Shown: positions 16,028 through 25,029, counted from the first letter of the stretch. The stretch is 40,430 bases of DNA from Megasphaera sp. (GCA_022641375.1 JALCDF010000010.1:1-40430); one strand, 5' to 3'. The notes: generated from the letters alone by a model not told the origin. A program made the numbers and translations.

Positions 16028-17024
16028 TGTCATTACGCTGGCCCATGGTGCCGGCGGCAGACAGACGGCGGAATTGATTGATAAAGTATTTAAAGCACAT
16101 TTTTCCAACCCACAGTTTACGGCAGATGATGCGGCAGTGCTGCCTATCGATAATACGAAATTGGCGTTTACGACGGATGGATTCATCGTATCACCACCGG
16201 ACTTCCCCGGCGGCAATATCGGCAAGCTGAGTATTTGCGGGACGGTCAATGATTTATCCTGCATGGGAGCACAGCCGTTGTATTTATCTTGTGCATTCGT
16301 CATTGAAGAAGGGTTTCCGTTGGCGAAAGTAGAAGAATATGCAGCGGCCATGGAAAAGACTGCTGCAGAAGCAGGCGTGCGCATTGTAGCCGGTGATACC
16401 AAGGTCGCCGGTAAAGGCCAGGTAGACCACCTGTTCATTACGACGACCGGTATCGGACGCATTATGGACGGCGTTTGCCTGTCCGGTTCGCAGGCTAAGT
16501 CCGGCGATGCGGTCATCGTGACCGGTGATGTCGGCCGGCACGGATGTACTATCCTGCTGGCCCGCAACCATTTCGGTATCGATGCGAAAGTGACCAGTGA
16601 TTGTGCGCCCTTATGGGGAACCGTCCAGTCTATGCTGGAAACGACAAAGGATATCCACGTCATCCGCGATGCCACCCGGGGCGGGGTAGGCACAGTCCTG
16701 TACGAAATCGCCTCTCAAAGCCAGGTGGGAATCCATTTGGACAGTCAGGCCATTCCGGTCGATCCGGCTGTCAGCGGCGTCTGCGGCATGTTGGGATTAG
16801 AACCGCTCTATCTTGCCTGCGAAGGGCGTCTCGTCGTCTTTGCGCCGCAGGATCAGGCAGCGGCACTTGTAGCAGCCTTGCGTAATGGACCGTATTCACA
16901 GCAGGCAGCGGTCATCGGTCAGGTCACGGCAGATCATGCCGGTCAGGTCGTCATGCGCACGGAAATCGGCACGGAAACATTGTTGCCGCCGCCGGGAGGA
17001 GAACTTCTGCCGAGAATATGTTGA
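16020..17024 (+). CDS. hypE: Hydrogenase maturation protein HypE
   Basis: This 334-residue member of the PurM/ThiL-like ATP-binding family begins with the usual AHGAGGR motif near residue 8 and ends with the conserved PRIC. Its terminal cysteine is carbamoylated by HypF and dehydrated with ATP to a thiocyanate, the cyanide donor. I start at the ATG at 16020, with GGAGGTG upstream, although the frame is open further. It overlaps hypD by eight bases. The presence of hypC, D, E and F together without hypA or hypB means the CN/CO-ligand part of the pathway is here while the nickel-insertion part is not. Confidence 0.97.
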   Translation: MSNVITLAHGAGGRQTAELIDKVFKAHFSNPQFTADDAAVLPIDNTKLAFTTDGFIVSPPDFPGGNIGKLSICGTVNDLSCMGAQPLYLSCAFVIEEGFPLAKVEEYAAAMEKTAAEAGVRIVAGDTKVAGKGQVDHLFITTTGIGRIMDGVCLSGSQAKSGDAVIVTGDVGRHGCTILLARNHFGIDAKVTSDCAPLWGTVQSMLETTKDIHVIRDATRGGVGTVLYEIASQSQVGIHLDSQAIPVDPAVSGVCGMLGLEPLYLACEGRLVVFAPQDQAAALVAALRNGPYSQQAAVIGQVTADHAGQVVMRTEIGTETLLPPPGGELLPRIC

Positions 17025-17039
17025 GGAAAGGATACTATC

Positions 17040-17798
17040 ATGATAAAAATAGCTATCTATGGTAAGGGTGGTATCGGTAAATCGACAACGGTATCCAATA
17101 TGGCAGCAGCGCTGGCCGATAAAGGATTGAAAGTCATGCAGATCGGCTGCGATCCCAAAGCGGATTCCACGATATCCCTGCACGGTCAGGGACCGATGCC
17201 GACTGTCCTTGATTTGATTCGCACCAAGGGAAATGATTTCACCCTTCAGGATATGACGCGGCGCGGCTATAAAGATGTCGTCTGCGTCGAAGCCGGCGGC
17301 CCGACACCGGGATTGGGGTGTGCCGGCCGGGGCATCATAGCCGCATTGGAAAAACTTCAGGAAAAGGGCGCGTATGAAACATATCGTCCGGATGTGGTAT
17401 TTTATGATGTATTAGGCGATGTGGTTTGCGGCGGGTTTTCCATGCCCATGCGCAAAGGCTATGCCGATGCCGTATGTATCGTTACATCCGGTGAAAACAT
17501 GTCTATCCATGCAGCGGCGACGATTGCCATGGCCATTGAAAATTTTAAAGGCCGGGGATATGCCCGGCTGGGCGGGCTGATCCTGAATCATCGGGATGTA
17601 AAACAAGAAGACGAAAAGGTACAAGAACTGGCAGAAGATATCCACACGTCTGTGATTGGCAGATTGTCCCGCAGTGATACGGTATTAGCGGCGGAAGAAC
17701 AGCAAAAAACCGTCATCGAAGCATTTCCGGACAGTGAAATGGCTGACGAATACCGCCGCCTTGCCGATGCGGTATATCAGGCGGTGATATCATGTTGA
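17040..17798 (+). CDS. NifH-like ATP-dependent reductase component, copy 2
   Basis: This 252-residue paralogue of the protein at 9313-10062 has the P-loop GKGGIGKST (9-16), CDPKADST (from 37) and the cluster ligands Cys94 in PGLGCAGRG and Cys130 in [11 protein letters not shown]. The two copies share long identical stretches around the nucleotide and cluster sites but differ in the region after residue 45 and at the C-terminus, where partner contacts would lie. This fits two dedicated reductases, each serving its own D/K-like pair. The gene starts 15 bases after hypE and overlaps the next gene by seven bases. Confidence 0.93.
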   Translation: MIKIAIYGKGGIGKSTTVSNMAAALADKGLKVMQIGCDPKADSTISLHGQGPMPTVLDLIRTKGNDFTLQDMTRRGYKDVVCVEAGGPTPGLGCAGRGIIAALEKLQEKGAYETYRPDVVFYDVLGDVVCGGFSMPMRKGYADAVCIVTSGENMSIHAAATIAMAIENFKGRGYARLGGLILNHRDVKQEDEKVQELAEDIHTSVIGRLSRSDTVLAAEEQQKTVIEAFPDSEMADEYRRLADAVYQAVISC

Positions 17799-19120
17799 AA
17801 CGCGTTGATGGCAGGGAAGATACGTCCGGAGCCCGTGTCCTTTTAAAGGACGCGTCTTTTCCGGAACCGTTCTATGACGGGCTGGAATACTCGCCGCCGG
17901 CCCGGGGAACGTGGAATATCGTCCATACGACGATGCTCGTGCCGGATTCACACCAAATTTATATTTGTGCCTTGGGATGTCTCCGCGGCGTCGTATTGAC
18001 AGCAGCAGAAATGAATGCCATGGACCGGTTTTCCTCCATTGTCATCGAAGAACATCATTTATATGACGGGTCCATGGAAGATACGATCGTCAATGGCGTA
18101 GGGGAAATCCTCGCGGGTCTGCTGCCGAAAACGCCCCGGGTGATATTCTTGTATCCGGCCTGTATCCATCATTTCATGGGAGCGGATATGGACGGCATCG
18201 TGAAACGCCTGCAGGAAACATATACACAGACTCGTTTTGTCTTATGCTGGATGGATCCGATCCGCCGCCATTCCAACTTGCCGCCGGAAATCCGGACCCG
18301 CTGTCAGATTTACAGTTTGTGGAAAAAACAACCGGCAGACCAGAACTCGGTAAATCTGATCGGGAGCAATCTGGCAGTCGAAAATGACAGTGCCCTGATG
18401 AAACTGCTTCGGGATAACGGCATGACGGTGCGGCAGCTGCCGACATGTCAGACCTATGCAGAATATGAAGCAATGGGCTCGGCGGGGCTGAACCTGGCAT
18501 TTGAACCACTGGCCAGGCCGGTATTGCCATTTTTGCAGGAACGGTACGGTCAGCCGGGAATATATCTTTCTGACAGTTTTGATTATCAGGAGATTACGGC
18601 GGCGCTCTATCGTGTTGCCGATGCCATCGGGGCCGGGCATCCCGACTGCCGTGATGAAATCAACCGTTGCGAAACGGCTTTTCGCCTGGCTAAAGAAGCC
18701 ATCGGAGATATGCCTGTAGCCATCGATTATGCCGCCACATTCCGCCCGTTCAGCCTGGTCAGGGCATTATTGGGGCATGGCTTTCAGGTACGGCGCATCT
18801 ATGTGGATGTATGTAACGGTGACGACAGCAACGATTTTCAATCGTTGCAGCAGAGCCATCCGGCACTGGAACTCTATCCGACGCGCCACGCCAAGATGCG
18901 CTGCATGGACCGCCATAGTGATGAGTTTTTGGCCATCGGCCAGAAGGCGGCCTATTTCACGGGGACCCGGCATTTTGTTGATTTGGCTGAAGGCGGCGGC
19001 TGGTATGATTTTGCCGGCATCCGCAGGATGCTGGCAGGTATGGTCGATGCCTGCGAAAAGGAAAAAGATCCGCGTGACTATGTCCGCATCAAAGGATGGG
19101 GGTGCCATATATGCCGATGA
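17792..19120 (+). CDS. NifD-like nitrogenase component 1 protein, copy 2
   Basis: This 442-residue component 1-fold protein is related to the one at 10110-11408. Cluster-type cysteines are Cys59 and Cys63 (CALGCLRG) and Cys124 in [12 protein letters not shown]; Cys219 in [13 protein letters not shown] matches Cys226 of copy 1. The C-terminus ends in a GCHICR tail with a CxxC pair that copy 1 lacks. No FeMo-cofactor-type ligand pair is recognisable. It probably forms a complex with the K-like protein that overlaps its 3' end. What it reduces is unknown; its place beside hypE and hydF points to a step in hydrogenase-type cofactor synthesis, which is an inference. Confidence 0.87.
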   Translation: MLKRVDGREDTSGARVLLKDASFPEPFYDGLEYSPPARGTWNIVHTTMLVPDSHQIYICALGCLRGVVLTAAEMNAMDRFSSIVIEEHHLYDGSMEDTIVNGVGEILAGLLPKTPRVIFLYPACIHHFMGADMDGIVKRLQETYTQTRFVLCWMDPIRRHSNLPPEIRTRCQIYSLWKKQPADQNSVNLIGSNLAVENDSALMKLLRDNGMTVRQLPTCQTYAEYEAMGSAGLNLAFEPLARPVLPFLQERYGQPGIYLSDSFDYQEITAALYRVADAIGAGHPDCRDEINRCETAFRLAKEAIGDMPVAIDYAATFRPFSLVRALLGHGFQVRRIYVDVCNGDDSNDFQSLQQSHPALELYPTRHAKMRCMDRHSDEFLAIGQKAAYFTGTRHFVDLAEGGGWYDFAGIRRMLAGMVDACEKEKDPRDYVRIKGWGCHICR

Positions 19121-20343
19121 AAGAAGCGGTGAGCCGTATTTCTACCTATTCTGCCGATACATTCGGCGTTTGTTCGGCGTTGTTCGAACTGGGCGGCATG
19201 ATAGTCATTCATGATCCGTCAGGGTGCAACTCGACGTATACGACGCATGATGAGCCGCGCTGGTACGACCGGGACAGCCTTATTTTTATTTCCGGCGTCG
19301 ATGAAATGGATGCCATTATGGGCAACGATGATAAATTTGTCCGCGACGTCGTTACCGCCGCCCGGGATTTCTCGCCGCGATTCATCGTCCTCCTGTGTAC
19401 GCCGATTCCGCTCATGACCGGTACGGACATGCCGGCGCTGGCACTGGAAATTGAAGGACAAACAGGGATTTCCACGTTTGCGGCGCCGACCAACAGCATG
19501 GATTTGTATGATGAAGGCATATCCTGGGCGTTTGCTATGCTGGCCCGGCATGTTGTCCGGCCCGGTCAGGATGCCGTCAAAGACAGGATGGCTTGTTCGT
19601 GGCAGCCGGTATTTGCTTCCGGCGGTTCCGTAGGGAAATGTGCAGCTCCGGTCAAAGTCAATATCATCGGGATGACGCCGTTGGATTTTGCGATGAATGG
19701 CAGTGAACTGTCTATCCGGAAGGTCCTGGAAGCGGCCGGGATGGAGGTCATAAGCTGTTGGGCTATGGGCAGCACGCTGGATGATATCGGCTGGGCTGAT
19801 CAGGCAGATGTCAATCTCGTCGTATCCTATGGCGGCTTGGCGGCGGCGCAGGAAATGGCAGGCCGTTTTGCCCAGCCCTATGTCGTTGCTGTGCCTGACG
19901 GGCCGATGCTGGCGGCGGCTGTTTGTAAGGATTTAAAAGACGCGGCAGTACATAAATCTTCCGTTTTCACATGTCACAGGCGAAGCCAGGCGATGGACAG
20001 CGGTATCGTCATTGTTGGTGAAGTGGTTGGCAGTGCTTCGTTGGCGGTAGCCTTGGAACAGGTATCAGGGGGAGGCGTACGCATATTTTGTCCTCTCCAT
20101 ACGGCCGAAGGTATATTGACGGACCGCGACCGGCTGATTCCATCGGAAAAAGAGTTGCGGACGGCTTTGCAGGGGGCAAAGACCGTTATCGCCGATCCTA
20201 TGTACCAGCCGATATGTCCACCGGCAAGCCGTTTTATCCCCTGGGGCCATGAAGCTTTTTCCGGCCGTATTTACCAGGACAGTATTCCTAATTTAATTGA
20301 CGGATTTGATGAATTCGCAGCGCTTGTAAAAGGAGAGGATTAA
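19111..20343 (+). CDS. NifK-like nitrogenase component 1 protein, copy 2
   Basis: This 410-residue component 1-fold protein has Cys21 (FGVCSALFELGG), Cys39 in HDPSGCNSTYTTHDEPRW and Cys96 in LLCTPIPLMTGTD, the positions expected for half of a bridging cluster at the D/K interface. The DEPRW and GTD-turn motifs are shared with the K-like protein at 11408-12436. I start at the ATG at 19111, which follows GGGGGTG; ATGs at 19096 and 19117 are also possible, the last overlapping the preceding stop as ATGA. It is followed after two bases by hydF, so the nitrogenase-like and HydF proteins are made from tightly coupled messages. Confidence 0.86.
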   Translation: MPMKEAVSRISTYSADTFGVCSALFELGGMIVIHDPSGCNSTYTTHDEPRWYDRDSLIFISGVDEMDAIMGNDDKFVRDVVTAARDFSPRFIVLLCTPIPLMTGTDMPALALEIEGQTGISTFAAPTNSMDLYDEGISWAFAMLARHVVRPGQDAVKDRMACSWQPVFASGGSVGKCAAPVKVNIIGMTPLDFAMNGSELSIRKVLEAAGMEVISCWAMGSTLDDIGWADQADVNLVVSYGGLAAAQEMAGRFAQPYVVAVPDGPMLAAAVCKDLKDAAVHKSSVFTCHRRSQAMDSGIVIVGEVVGSASLAVALEQVSGGGVRIFCPLHTAEGILTDRDRLIPSEKELRTALQGAKTVIADPMYQPICPPASRFIPWGHEAFSGRIYQDSIPNLIDGFDEFAALVKGED

Positions 20344-20345
20344 CG

Positions 20346-21545
20346 ATGGGTCTCAATGATACCCCGTCAGGGGAACGGGTACATATCGGGTTTTTTGGCT
20401 GCCGCAATGCCGGCAAATCCAGTGTGGTGAATGCCGTTACCGGTCAGAATCTGGCGATTGTTTCCGAGAAAAAGGGAACGACGACGGACCCGGTATACAA
20501 AGCGATGGAATTATTGCCCCTGGGGCCGGTCATGATCATCGACACGGCAGGCTTTGATGATACAGGAGAATTAGGAGCCCTGCGTATCAAGAAAACGCAG
20601 CAGGTGCTCAATAAGACGGATATTGCCGTCCTGGTCGTCGACGGCACGCTGGGGCTGACCACAGCGGACAGGCAGTTGCTGCAGCTCATCAAAGCCAAGG
20701 GAATTGCCCATATCGTCGTCTATAATAAAAGCGATTTATTAGGCAGTCATCAGCCGGCGCAGGCGGATGAAATCTATGTCAGTGCCGCTGAAAAAAAAGG
20801 TATCACCGAATTAAAGGAACGATTGAGTACATTGATACCCGATACGGAAGATGCGTTTCCCATCGTCAGGGATTTGATTCATCCGGCAGATTTTATCTTC
20901 CTGGTTGTCCCTATCGACACGGCGGCGCCGAAAGGACGCCTTATCCTGCCGCAGCAACAGACTATCCGGGATATCCTTGAAGCGGATGGGGCGGCCATGG
21001 TCGTGAAGGAAACGGAATTATCGCATGCATTGGCCCATATAGGACAGAAACCGGCCATGGTCATTACGGACAGCCAGGCCTTTGCTCACGTATCAGCGGA
21101 TACGCCGCCGGATATCCCGTTGACGTCTTTTTCTATCCTCATGGCCCGTCATAAAGGTTCGTTAGAAGCGGCTGTCCGCGGGGTAACCGCCATCGAACAT
21201 CTTCAGGACGGCGATACGGTGCTGATTGCCGAAGGGTGTACCCATCACCGTCAGTGTGATGATATCGGTACGGTGAAAATACCGCGGTGGCTGCACAACG
21301 ATACGGGCAAAAAAATTAAAATCGAAACGGTCAGCGGGGTAGAATTCCCTGATGATTTGTCGAAATATGCTCTTATTATTCATTGCGGCGGCTGTATGTT
21401 GAATGCCAGAGAAGTCCGTTATCGTGTAAAATGTGCAGCCGATCAACATATTCCCATGACGAATTATGGAATTGTCATTGCCTATATGCAGGGAATATTA
21501 AAACGCAGCCTGGAAATCATTCCCTATTTAGCGGATTTAGTATAG
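20346..21545 (+). CDS. hydF: [FeFe]-hydrogenase maturation GTPase HydF
   Basis: This 399-residue protein has the full HydF plan: an N-terminal GTPase domain (P-loop GCRNAGKSS 18-26, DTAGF, NKSD), a dimerisation domain, and a C-terminal cluster domain with Cys298 and His300 of the CxH motif and His346-Cys347-x-x-Cys350. In known systems HydF carries the diiron precursor made with the radical-SAM enzymes HydE and HydG and delivers it to HydA. Neither hydE nor hydG is in this window; hydF instead ends a run of nitrogenase-like and hyp genes. All expected motifs are intact, so this is a real HydF and not a generic Era-like GTPase. Confidence 0.95.
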   Translation: MGLNDTPSGERVHIGFFGCRNAGKSSVVNAVTGQNLAIVSEKKGTTTDPVYKAMELLPLGPVMIIDTAGFDDTGELGALRIKKTQQVLNKTDIAVLVVDGTLGLTTADRQLLQLIKAKGIAHIVVYNKSDLLGSHQPAQADEIYVSAAEKKGITELKERLSTLIPDTEDAFPIVRDLIHPADFIFLVVPIDTAAPKGRLILPQQQTIRDILEADGAAMVVKETELSHALAHIGQKPAMVITDSQAFAHVSADTPPDIPLTSFSILMARHKGSLEAAVRGVTAIEHLQDGDTVLIAEGCTHHRQCDDIGTVKIPRWLHNDTGKKIKIETVSGVEFPDDLSKYALIIHCGGCMLNAREVRYRVKCAADQHIPMTNYGIVIAYMQGILKRSLEIIPYLADLV

Positions 21546-21595
21546 AATGGAAGTATATTGGTATAGCAAAGGTTTATGAATAAGGAGATGAACAT

Positions 21596-22423
21596 ATGAA
21601 AATTGAACGGATCACCGCTTTATATTGGAGTGCTACCGGTAATACGCGGCAGGCAACCGTTGCGTTGGGACAGGCCCTGGCGGAACAGCTCAGCGTACCG
21701 TTCCGGACGGTAAATTTTACGTTACCGCAGGTTCGGAGGAGAATCCACGCATTTTTGCCGGATGAATTTGTTGTCGTTGGGGCACCTACATATGCGGGCA
21801 AACTGCCTAATAAAATCCTGCCGGATTTTACGTCTAAACTCGTGGGGAAACAGACGCCCTGCGCTGCAGTAGTGACGTATGGAAACAGATCTTTTGATAA
21901 TTCATTGGCAGAATTATGGGCCGTGCTGCAAAAAAACGGCATGAATCCTATGGGGGCAGCGGCTGTTCCCTGCCGGCATGCGTTTACGGACGCCCTGGCT
22001 GCCGGCCGGCCCGATGAAGAAGATCTGGCGACAATCCGCGATTTTGCAAAAAAAATTGTGGCCCATACAGTGCTCGATATGGCGGTATCCGTTCGCATTC
22101 CCGGGCAGGCCGATGCCCCGTATTATGTACCCCGGGGCATGGATGGACAGCCGGCTAAGTTTCTCAAAGCAAAACCGAAGACCGACATGAGCCGCTGTGA
22201 TGCCTGTGGTATTTGTGCCGATATCTGTCCGATGGGAGCTATCGATAAAAATGATGTGGCGGCGGTGCCCGGCATTTGTATTAAATGTCAGGCTTGCGTG
22301 CGGTCCTGTCCCAAGCAGGCCAAGTACTTCGATGACCCGGCATTTTTATCTCATGTGGATATGCTGAAGCAGCATTTTGCTGATAGCATTACGGGACGTA
22401 AAAAAATATCTTTTTATATTTGA
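21596..22423 (+). CDS. Flavodoxin-ferredoxin fusion (EFR1-type) electron carrier
   Basis: This 275-residue protein has two parts. Residues 1-160 resemble a flavodoxin: a first strand followed by a phosphate-binding loop SATGNTRQ (12-19), then VVGAPTYAGKLP. The C-terminal part has two [4Fe-4S] motifs, CDACGICADICPMGAI and CIKCQACVRSCPKQA. Such fusions pass electrons between flavin and ferredoxin clusters; substrates of most members are unknown. It lies 50 bases after hydF with AAGGAG before the ATG, no terminator between, and a strong terminator after it. It is therefore probably the last gene of the unit and a plausible electron donor for the two NifH-like proteins. Confidence 0.85.
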   Translation: MKIERITALYWSATGNTRQATVALGQALAEQLSVPFRTVNFTLPQVRRRIHAFLPDEFVVVGAPTYAGKLPNKILPDFTSKLVGKQTPCAAVVTYGNRSFDNSLAELWAVLQKNGMNPMGAAAVPCRHAFTDALAAGRPDEEDLATIRDFAKKIVAHTVLDMAVSVRIPGQADAPYYVPRGMDGQPAKFLKAKPKTDMSRCDACGICADICPMGAIDKNDVAAVPGICIKCQACVRSCPKQAKYFDDPAFLSHVDMLKQHFADSITGRKKISFYI

Positions 22424-22427
22424 GGAC

Positions 22428-22475
22428 ATGTATCCCCGTTCCAGACCCAGGTGCCGGGACGGGGATACATTTTTG
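22428..22475 (+). terminator. Terminator ending the hydrogenase/nitrogenase-like operon
   Basis: A 14-bp stem with one mismatch (TGTATCCCCGTTCC with GGGACGGGGATACA) is followed by TTTTTG. It starts five bases after the stop of the flavodoxin-ferredoxin gene and marks the 3' end of the 13-gene unit. Confidence 0.9.
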
Positions 22476-22507
22476 TCAAATACGGATGACGATAAGGAGG
22501 TTATCTG

Positions 22508-24118
22508 ATGGGTTGGAACATAAAAGGGCTGTGCCGCTGGATCGTAGGCATACTATTTTTAGTGAGTGTCTGCCAGACAGGAATGGCGGCGGATTTTTCT
22601 CATCTGGTTATTTTACATACGAATGATACGCATGGGTTTGATCAGCAGGCTGACGGAGTTTACGGAATGGCGGCGGTAGCAGCGTTGAAGAAAGAATACG
22701 AGACCAATGGATATGATGTCCTTCTTGTTGACGGCGGCGATGCGATCCAGGATAATAATCTGGTAAATTTCAGCAAGGGGGCATCTGCGATTACCTTTAT
22801 GAATGCTGCCGGCTATGATGCTATGACCTTGGGAAATCATGAATTCGATTATGGACAAGATGTGACGCTGCAACGGGTGAAGGAAGCACGCTTTCCTGTC
22901 GTTTCCTGTAATATCATCGTCGATGCGACCGGACAGCCATTCGTGCAGCCGCGGGCCATCCTGCATAAAGGGCCTGTCTGCATCGGAATCGTTGGCATGA
23001 CCACGCCTGCGACGGTAACCTCGACGAATCCGAAAAATGTTTACGGACTGCAGTTCCTGGCGGGCTCGGCACTGTATGCAAAAGTGCAGCAGGAAGTAGC
23101 AGATTTGCAGCGATCCGGCTGTGATGTCATCATCGCCTTAGGCCATTTGGGCAGTGAAACGGGCAGTATGGGCAACCGGTCTGATGATGTACTGCAACAT
23201 GTACAAGGCATTGATATTTTCATTGACGGCCATGATCATCAGGTCAAAAATGAACGGATCGGCAAAGCCCTGCTAGTTGAAACGGGCTATCATACGGAAA
23301 ATATCGGCAGGATTTCCTATAAGCAGGGCCAATGGCAGGAAAACATAGTACCCTATGGAACCTATAAGAAGCAGGACAGTGCCGTAAAACAGGTAGTGGA
23401 TCAATCTGCGGCGGAAGTGGCAGCGGAGTTAGGGAAATCCGTCGGTACCTCTGACGTATCGTTAGACGGCAGCCGTGTTCCCGGCGTTCGCACGCAGGAA
23501 ACGAATCTCGGTGATTGTATTGCCGATGCCGTATTATGGCAGTCCCGCATGGCCACAGCGGCCCAGGGAACCATTGTAGACGGGGCCATCGTCAATGGCG
23601 GCGGTTTGCGGGCTTCGCTGGAAAAGGGACCGGTGACGGTCGGTACGGTCCATAATATCCTGCCGTATAACAATCAGATTTATACGATGAAAATAAAGGG
23701 TAGCAAGTTATTGGAAATCATGGAAGCGGCGTTGGCGGCAGCGCCGGGACCGGCAGGGGCATTCCCGCAGGTTGCCGGCATGAAAATGACGGTCCATACC
23801 AATGTGCCGTATAAAGAAGGACGGCAGTATGATCATTCTACGTATCATGCGCCGGCAGTACCGGGGAGCCGTGTGACTATCGAAGAAGTGAACGGCAAAG
23901 CCTTTGATCCCGAAGCGGTATATACGATCGCTACCTTTGAATTCCTTTGCCGGGGCGGCGATACATACGGCGCTTTAGCGGAACCGGGAGCTGCCGATAT
24001 CCAGGGAATCGGTTATATCGATACGGAAGCGGTCATCAACTATATACAGGATGCCCTGAAAGGAAATATAGGAAATCAATATGCGGCATCAGCCGGACGG
24101 ATTACCCTGTTGAAATAA
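22508..24118 (+). CDS. Secreted 5'-nucleotidase/UshA-like metallophosphatase
   Basis: This 536-residue exported enzyme has an N-terminal signal peptide: basic start, hydrophobic core about residues 11-21, likely cleavage after Ala27 or Ala28. It is followed by a dinuclear metal phosphoesterase domain with HTNDTHG (37-43), DGGD (75-78), GNHE (109-112), GHLG (212-215) and GHDH (241-244). A C-terminal 5'-nucleotidase domain includes the NGGGLRASLEKG substrate-binding segment and FLCRGGDTYG. It would release phosphate and nucleosides from nucleotides in the periplasm of this diderm lineage. The ATG at 22508 has AAGGAGG upstream. It stands alone behind the strong terminator. Confidence 0.93.
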   Translation: MGWNIKGLCRWIVGILFLVSVCQTGMAADFSHLVILHTNDTHGFDQQADGVYGMAAVAALKKEYETNGYDVLLVDGGDAIQDNNLVNFSKGASAITFMNAAGYDAMTLGNHEFDYGQDVTLQRVKEARFPVVSCNIIVDATGQPFVQPRAILHKGPVCIGIVGMTTPATVTSTNPKNVYGLQFLAGSALYAKVQQEVADLQRSGCDVIIALGHLGSETGSMGNRSDDVLQHVQGIDIFIDGHDHQVKNERIGKALLVETGYHTENIGRISYKQGQWQENIVPYGTYKKQDSAVKQVVDQSAAEVAAELGKSVGTSDVSLDGSRVPGVRTQETNLGDCIADAVLWQSRMATAAQGTIVDGAIVNGGGLRASLEKGPVTVGTVHNILPYNNQIYTMKIKGSKLLEIMEAALAAAPGPAGAFPQVAGMKMTVHTNVPYKEGRQYDHSTYHAPAVPGSRVTIEEVNGKAFDPEAVYTIATFEFLCRGGDTYGALAEPGAADIQGIGYIDTEAVINYIQDALKGNIGNQYAASAGRITLLK

Positions 24119-24202
24119 AGCAGCTCCGTATCCCTGTAAATTCCGGCCGGGGTATACTATAATAAAATCAAATAGTGTCATATGTGAAGGCGGAGGTTTC
24201 TT

Positions 24203-24790
24203 ATGGATCGGACAATCAGTTTGCTGGCACAGAAGATTTTTCAACATCATACGAAGTTGCTCAGGGTCGTCACCTGTATCGCTAAATTCGGGTACTGGCT
24301 GTATATCCTGTACGGGCTGGTGGAGTGGTGCCGCCCAGGTACGTGGCAGCAGCGGCTGCAGCGTCGCCACAGGCTGTTGTACTGCATTGCTGCCGTAGCC
24401 TTCGGCTCGACGATTTCCTTCGTGTTGGGACGGTTCTGGAAGCGGGAACGGCCCTTTGTCACGCACCGGGATATCCGGGATATCCTGCCGCATAAAGCGA
24501 ATGCATCGTTTCCCAGCAATCACTCCATGAACTCCATGGCGGCTTCTACGATGATGCTTCATTTTCATAACTGGTGGGGCCTGCCATTTTTTTGTTGGAG
24601 CCTGGTTATCGGAGCATCGCGTATTGCCTGCGGTCTTCATTATGCAAGTGACGTATTAGGCGGCTTCGCGATGGGGGCTGTCAGTACGGGCATCATCAGG
24701 AACAGTGCGGCAGCCCGGAAGGGGATATACCGGATTTCCTGGGTTGGACATGTCCTGTCAGAAATTATCCGCATAGGACGAAAGGTATAA
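24203..24790 (+). CDS. PAP2-family membrane phosphatase (possibly undecaprenyl-diphosphatase)
   Basis: This 195-residue membrane protein has the type 2 phosphatidic acid phosphatase motifs: an RERPF motif (81-85), PSNHS (104-108) and SR ... H146 ... D150 with VLGG. It has several hydrophobic helices. Bacterial members of this size often dephosphorylate undecaprenyl diphosphate or lipid A/phosphatidylglycerol phosphate, and the substrate cannot be decided from sequence. It follows the 5'-nucleotidase by 84 bases; both are phosphate-releasing enzymes, and cotranscription is possible because no terminator lies between them. GAAGGCGGAGG precedes the ATG. Confidence 0.85.
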   Translation: MDRTISLLAQKIFQHHTKLLRVVTCIAKFGYWLYILYGLVEWCRPGTWQQRLQRRHRLLYCIAAVAFGSTISFVLGRFWKRERPFVTHRDIRDILPHKANASFPSNHSMNSMAASTMMLHFHNWWGLPFFCWSLVIGASRIACGLHYASDVLGGFAMGAVSTGIIRNSAAARKGIYRISWVGHVLSEIIRIGRKV

Positions 24791-24799
24791 AGAGAACGC

Positions 24800-24853
24800 A
24801 TGGCCTGTTTTGGTATATATATAACTTGTACCAAAATAGGCCATATTATTTTT
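24800..24853 (+). terminator. Terminator after the PAP2 gene
   Basis: A 15-bp stem with one mismatch (TGGCCTGTTTTGGTA with TACCAAAATAGGCCA) has a 13-base AT loop and is followed by TATTATTTTT. It lies ten bases after the stop. Confidence 0.85.
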
Positions 24854-24959
24854 CTGAGGAGAGAAAACATTAAAAATGACGCATCCAGATGTACGCGTAT
24901 AAAAGACATACGTATATTTGACCTCTCAGGATAAACGTTTAAAAAGAAAATTTTTATGC

Positions 24960-25001
24960 AAAAAAGCACTCATTATGAGTGATTTTTTCATAATGAGTGC
25001 T
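24960..25001 (-). terminator. Terminator of the OPT transporter gene
   Basis: On the minus strand a perfect 12-bp stem (GCACTCATTATG with CATAATGAGTGC) is followed by seven Ts. It lies about 30 bases past the transporter stop. The stretch 24854-24959 between the two terminators shows nothing recognisable. Confidence 0.9.
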
Positions 25002-25029
25002 GAAAATTTCATATTATTTTATAAAATTT

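Noticed and set aside
14894-16693. Long open frame of 599 codons on the minus strand
   Set aside because: It lies antisense to hypC, hypD and hypE, whose motifs are unmistakable, and the translation has no recognisable domain; it is a coding shadow.
9313-20343. Molybdenum nitrogenase for N2 fixation
   Set aside because: The FeMo-cofactor ligand region is not conserved, the D/K-like proteins are short, and no nifB, nifE or nifN lies in the window.
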